Assembly: GCA_964036045.1 (NCBI GenBank)
Contig: OZ038378.1
Span: 141,824,765-141,888,764 of the forward strand
Direction of reading: 5' to 3'
DNA from: Eutreptiella sp. 'Long Island Sound 2002'
Taxonomy: Eukaryota; Euglenozoa; Euglenophyceae; Eutreptiales; Eutreptiaceae
Length of the DNA: 64,000 bases
The notes below the pieces were generated by a model, which was given only the letters and a program-made list of their open reading frames with translations, did not search any database and was not told where the DNA came from. Each line of letters begins with the position of its first letter. Positions within the stretch are counted from its first letter, which is position 1. The position numbers and the translations under genes were made by a program. Of this stretch, positions 62,901-64,000 are shown one piece after another.

Positions 62901-64000
62901 TCGACGAGGGGGCCGTGGACCCGTCGCTGTGGGAGCCCCCGTGCAAAGACGCGAAGTTCCGGCAGTGGGCCCTGGAGCCGCCGCCGGAGCTCCGCGCCGC
63001 CGAGCGGCCCGAGGCCCTGGGCCCCGCCCCCCCGGCCCCGGCGTACGTGGAGCCGGGGCTGCCGCCGGATGCACCGCCCGCGGCGTCGTCGTGCGACCCC
63101 GACGCGCCCGGGCTCTGCGTCACCGCGGCGCAGCCCAATGCAGAGCCGAAGGCAGGCACCCCCCCACCGGACGGCGCAGAGGCCGCCGGGGGACCCGCAG
63201 CCGCACCGCAGGACGCGGCTGCGCCGCCGCCGTCGGACTCGCCGGCGGGCTCCGTCCAGGCCCCACCTGCGCCCGACGACGCGGACAAGGACCCGTGCGC
63301 ACTCCCGCGCGCGAATGCGGACGCGCAGGGGCTGCCTGACGAGCAGCAGCCGCAGGGGCCCGCGCCCGCGCCCGCGGCCGCCGACATGCGCACCGGTGCG
63401 GATGCCCACAGTAACACGACGTTGGATGTGGACAGCGACGCAGACGCAGACGCAGACACGAAGCCGCAGTCGAACGAGAAGAAGAAGTCGCATGCACCGC
63501 CCCCGGTCACTATCTCGCCGCCGTACGGTGATGCGGAGGCCGGGACTTGCAGCCAAGAGAACCCCGGCCCACCGCACAGCCCCGTCACACCGCACAGCCC
63601 CGTCACGCCACGCAGCCCCGTCACCCCAGGCTCACCATACGGCCCCTGGAAACCCTCGAAGCAGCTCAGCACTGTGACACGGCGCATGCAGTGGTACTGG
63701 TTCGACCAGGTCCTCAGGAACTTCTTCGTGAGGGCCTTCCCGGAGCCAGACCCCAACGTGGAGGACATGCTGAACGTGCGGCGGCAGTCCTGGCAACCCG
63801 GGACCGCGCTGCCGCGGCCCACGGGCAGAGGGCCTCGAGGGGGGGCGGCGGGCGACAGCAGGTTCACAGACGGCCTGGAAGCGCCGGACGAGAGCCCGCG
63901 CAGCGAGTTCTATGGGGCAGACTACTCCTGCGACGTTGGGACGCTCGACTTCTGCATGAAGCTGCCTCGGAATCCGTTGGGGTTGCCATTCTTGCAGTTT
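53952..64000 (+). CDS. Giant surface protein, exon 2 (3' end beyond window)
   Basis: One frame is open from 53952 to the window end (>3,340 codons). Order: a domain with YGSGDEVGWYLLEAC and DAAGDGWDGGTVSV; a sushi/CCP module (about 54284-54445, NCGVPRQPNVDYT...C); a CGDGIQNGLETGPDCGG motif (54690-54745); a hevein-type chitin-binding module (about 54780-54915, CPAARPCCSRRGVCG); a Ser/Thr/Pro stalk of ~1,830 residues (55090-60590); a small ectodomain; three hydrophobic spans (about 60960-61070, 61150-61230, 61260-61330); a Cys/His zinc-binding cluster (CPAC...CMAC..C...YHVGC, 61347-61580); ankyrin-like repeats (about 61640-61835); an acidic patch; a WWE-like domain (WQYYVGDGLWGTYPPAV, about 62563-62750); and a Pro/Ala-rich tail with four SPVTP units. 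54975-55045 might be a retained or in-frame intron. Confidence 0.75.
55090..60590 (+). repeat. Mucin-like Ser/Thr/Pro stalk coding region
   Basis: About 5.5 kb of short TP, SP and STP repeats with almost no charged residues, in the frame of exon 2. It would encode a heavily O-glycosylated, extended stalk lifting the lectin-like head off the membrane. The low-complexity sequence also opens long artefactual Gly/Arg- or Val/Gly-rich frames on the minus strand. Confidence 0.85.
55291..56670 (+). repeat. Five tandem copies of a 276-bp unit
   Basis: Copies at 55291, 55567, 55843, 56119 and 56395, each 276 bp (92 codons) and differing at only a few positions (for example GAAATG/GGAACG/GAAACG and GCTATT/GCTGTT). 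Shorter partial units continue to about 58650. The multiple of three keeps the frame. Near-identity implies recent expansion or gene conversion. Confidence 0.95.

Noticed and set aside
60673-63339. Very long + strand Arg/Ala/Gly-rich frame and a similar minus-strand frame (60749-63595)
   Set aside because: GC-rich shadow frames. Membrane spans, ankyrin-like, zinc and WWE-like patterns appear only in the frame of exon 2.

Overview
The window is a stretch of a nuclear genome from a eukaryote. The organism cannot be named from sequence alone. A GC-rich, retrotransposon-loaded genome carrying a giant PAN/thrombospondin/sushi/hevein-type surface protein with a Ser/Thr/Pro stalk would suit a free-living protist or alga (prasinophyte-, chlorophyte- or dinoflagellate-like). 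There is no sign of a bacterial layout.

Layout. 1-4374 is non-coding: direct repeats, a tandem array built on an AGCGCT core, and two ~98-99% identical ~898-bp LTR-like segments (1605-2502 and 3462-4359). 4375-11971 is a degraded Ty3/gypsy chromovirus on the + strand (element 1: gag, protease, Dam-like domain, RT, RNase H, integrase, chromodomain) with one gag frameshift and two extra nonsense codons. 11972-16578 is its 3' region plus a long LTR-like tract. 16579-33784 is a second + strand chromovirus (element 3). Its gag was split by a complete minus-strand chromovirus (element 2, 17580-28333) with 532-bp LTRs differing at one base, a 5-bp CGGGA target duplication, an initiator-Met-type primer site and a polypurine tract. 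33785-36984 is LTR-like or non-coding. 36993-39113 is a Penelope-like reverse transcriptase ORF with an unusual YRDN box. 42167-43270 is an intronless gene for a probable type I membrane protein with an ethylbenzene-dehydrogenase/DOMON-like haem-binding ectodomain. 45735-46720 is a decayed LINE-like reverse transcriptase. 47525-51430 holds two copies of a repeat with shared arms and different cores. 52733 to the window end is one giant host gene with one predicted intron and an open second exon of more than 10 kb.

How the parts relate. The three chromoviruses use the same strategy: gag and pol lie in the same frame separated by a single UAG, and in all three the stop is followed by N-GGAGCC. 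This points to programmed stop-codon readthrough. All three also carry an extra domain between protease and RT that resembles the Dam-like methyltransferase domain known from DIRS-type elements; only element 2 keeps the NPPF motif. The giant gene combines an adhesive/glycan-binding ectodomain, a ~1,830-residue mucin-like stalk with recent 276-bp tandem amplification, about three membrane segments, and a cytoplasmic part with zinc-binding, ankyrin-like and WWE-like segments. It reads as a surface receptor or adhesin.
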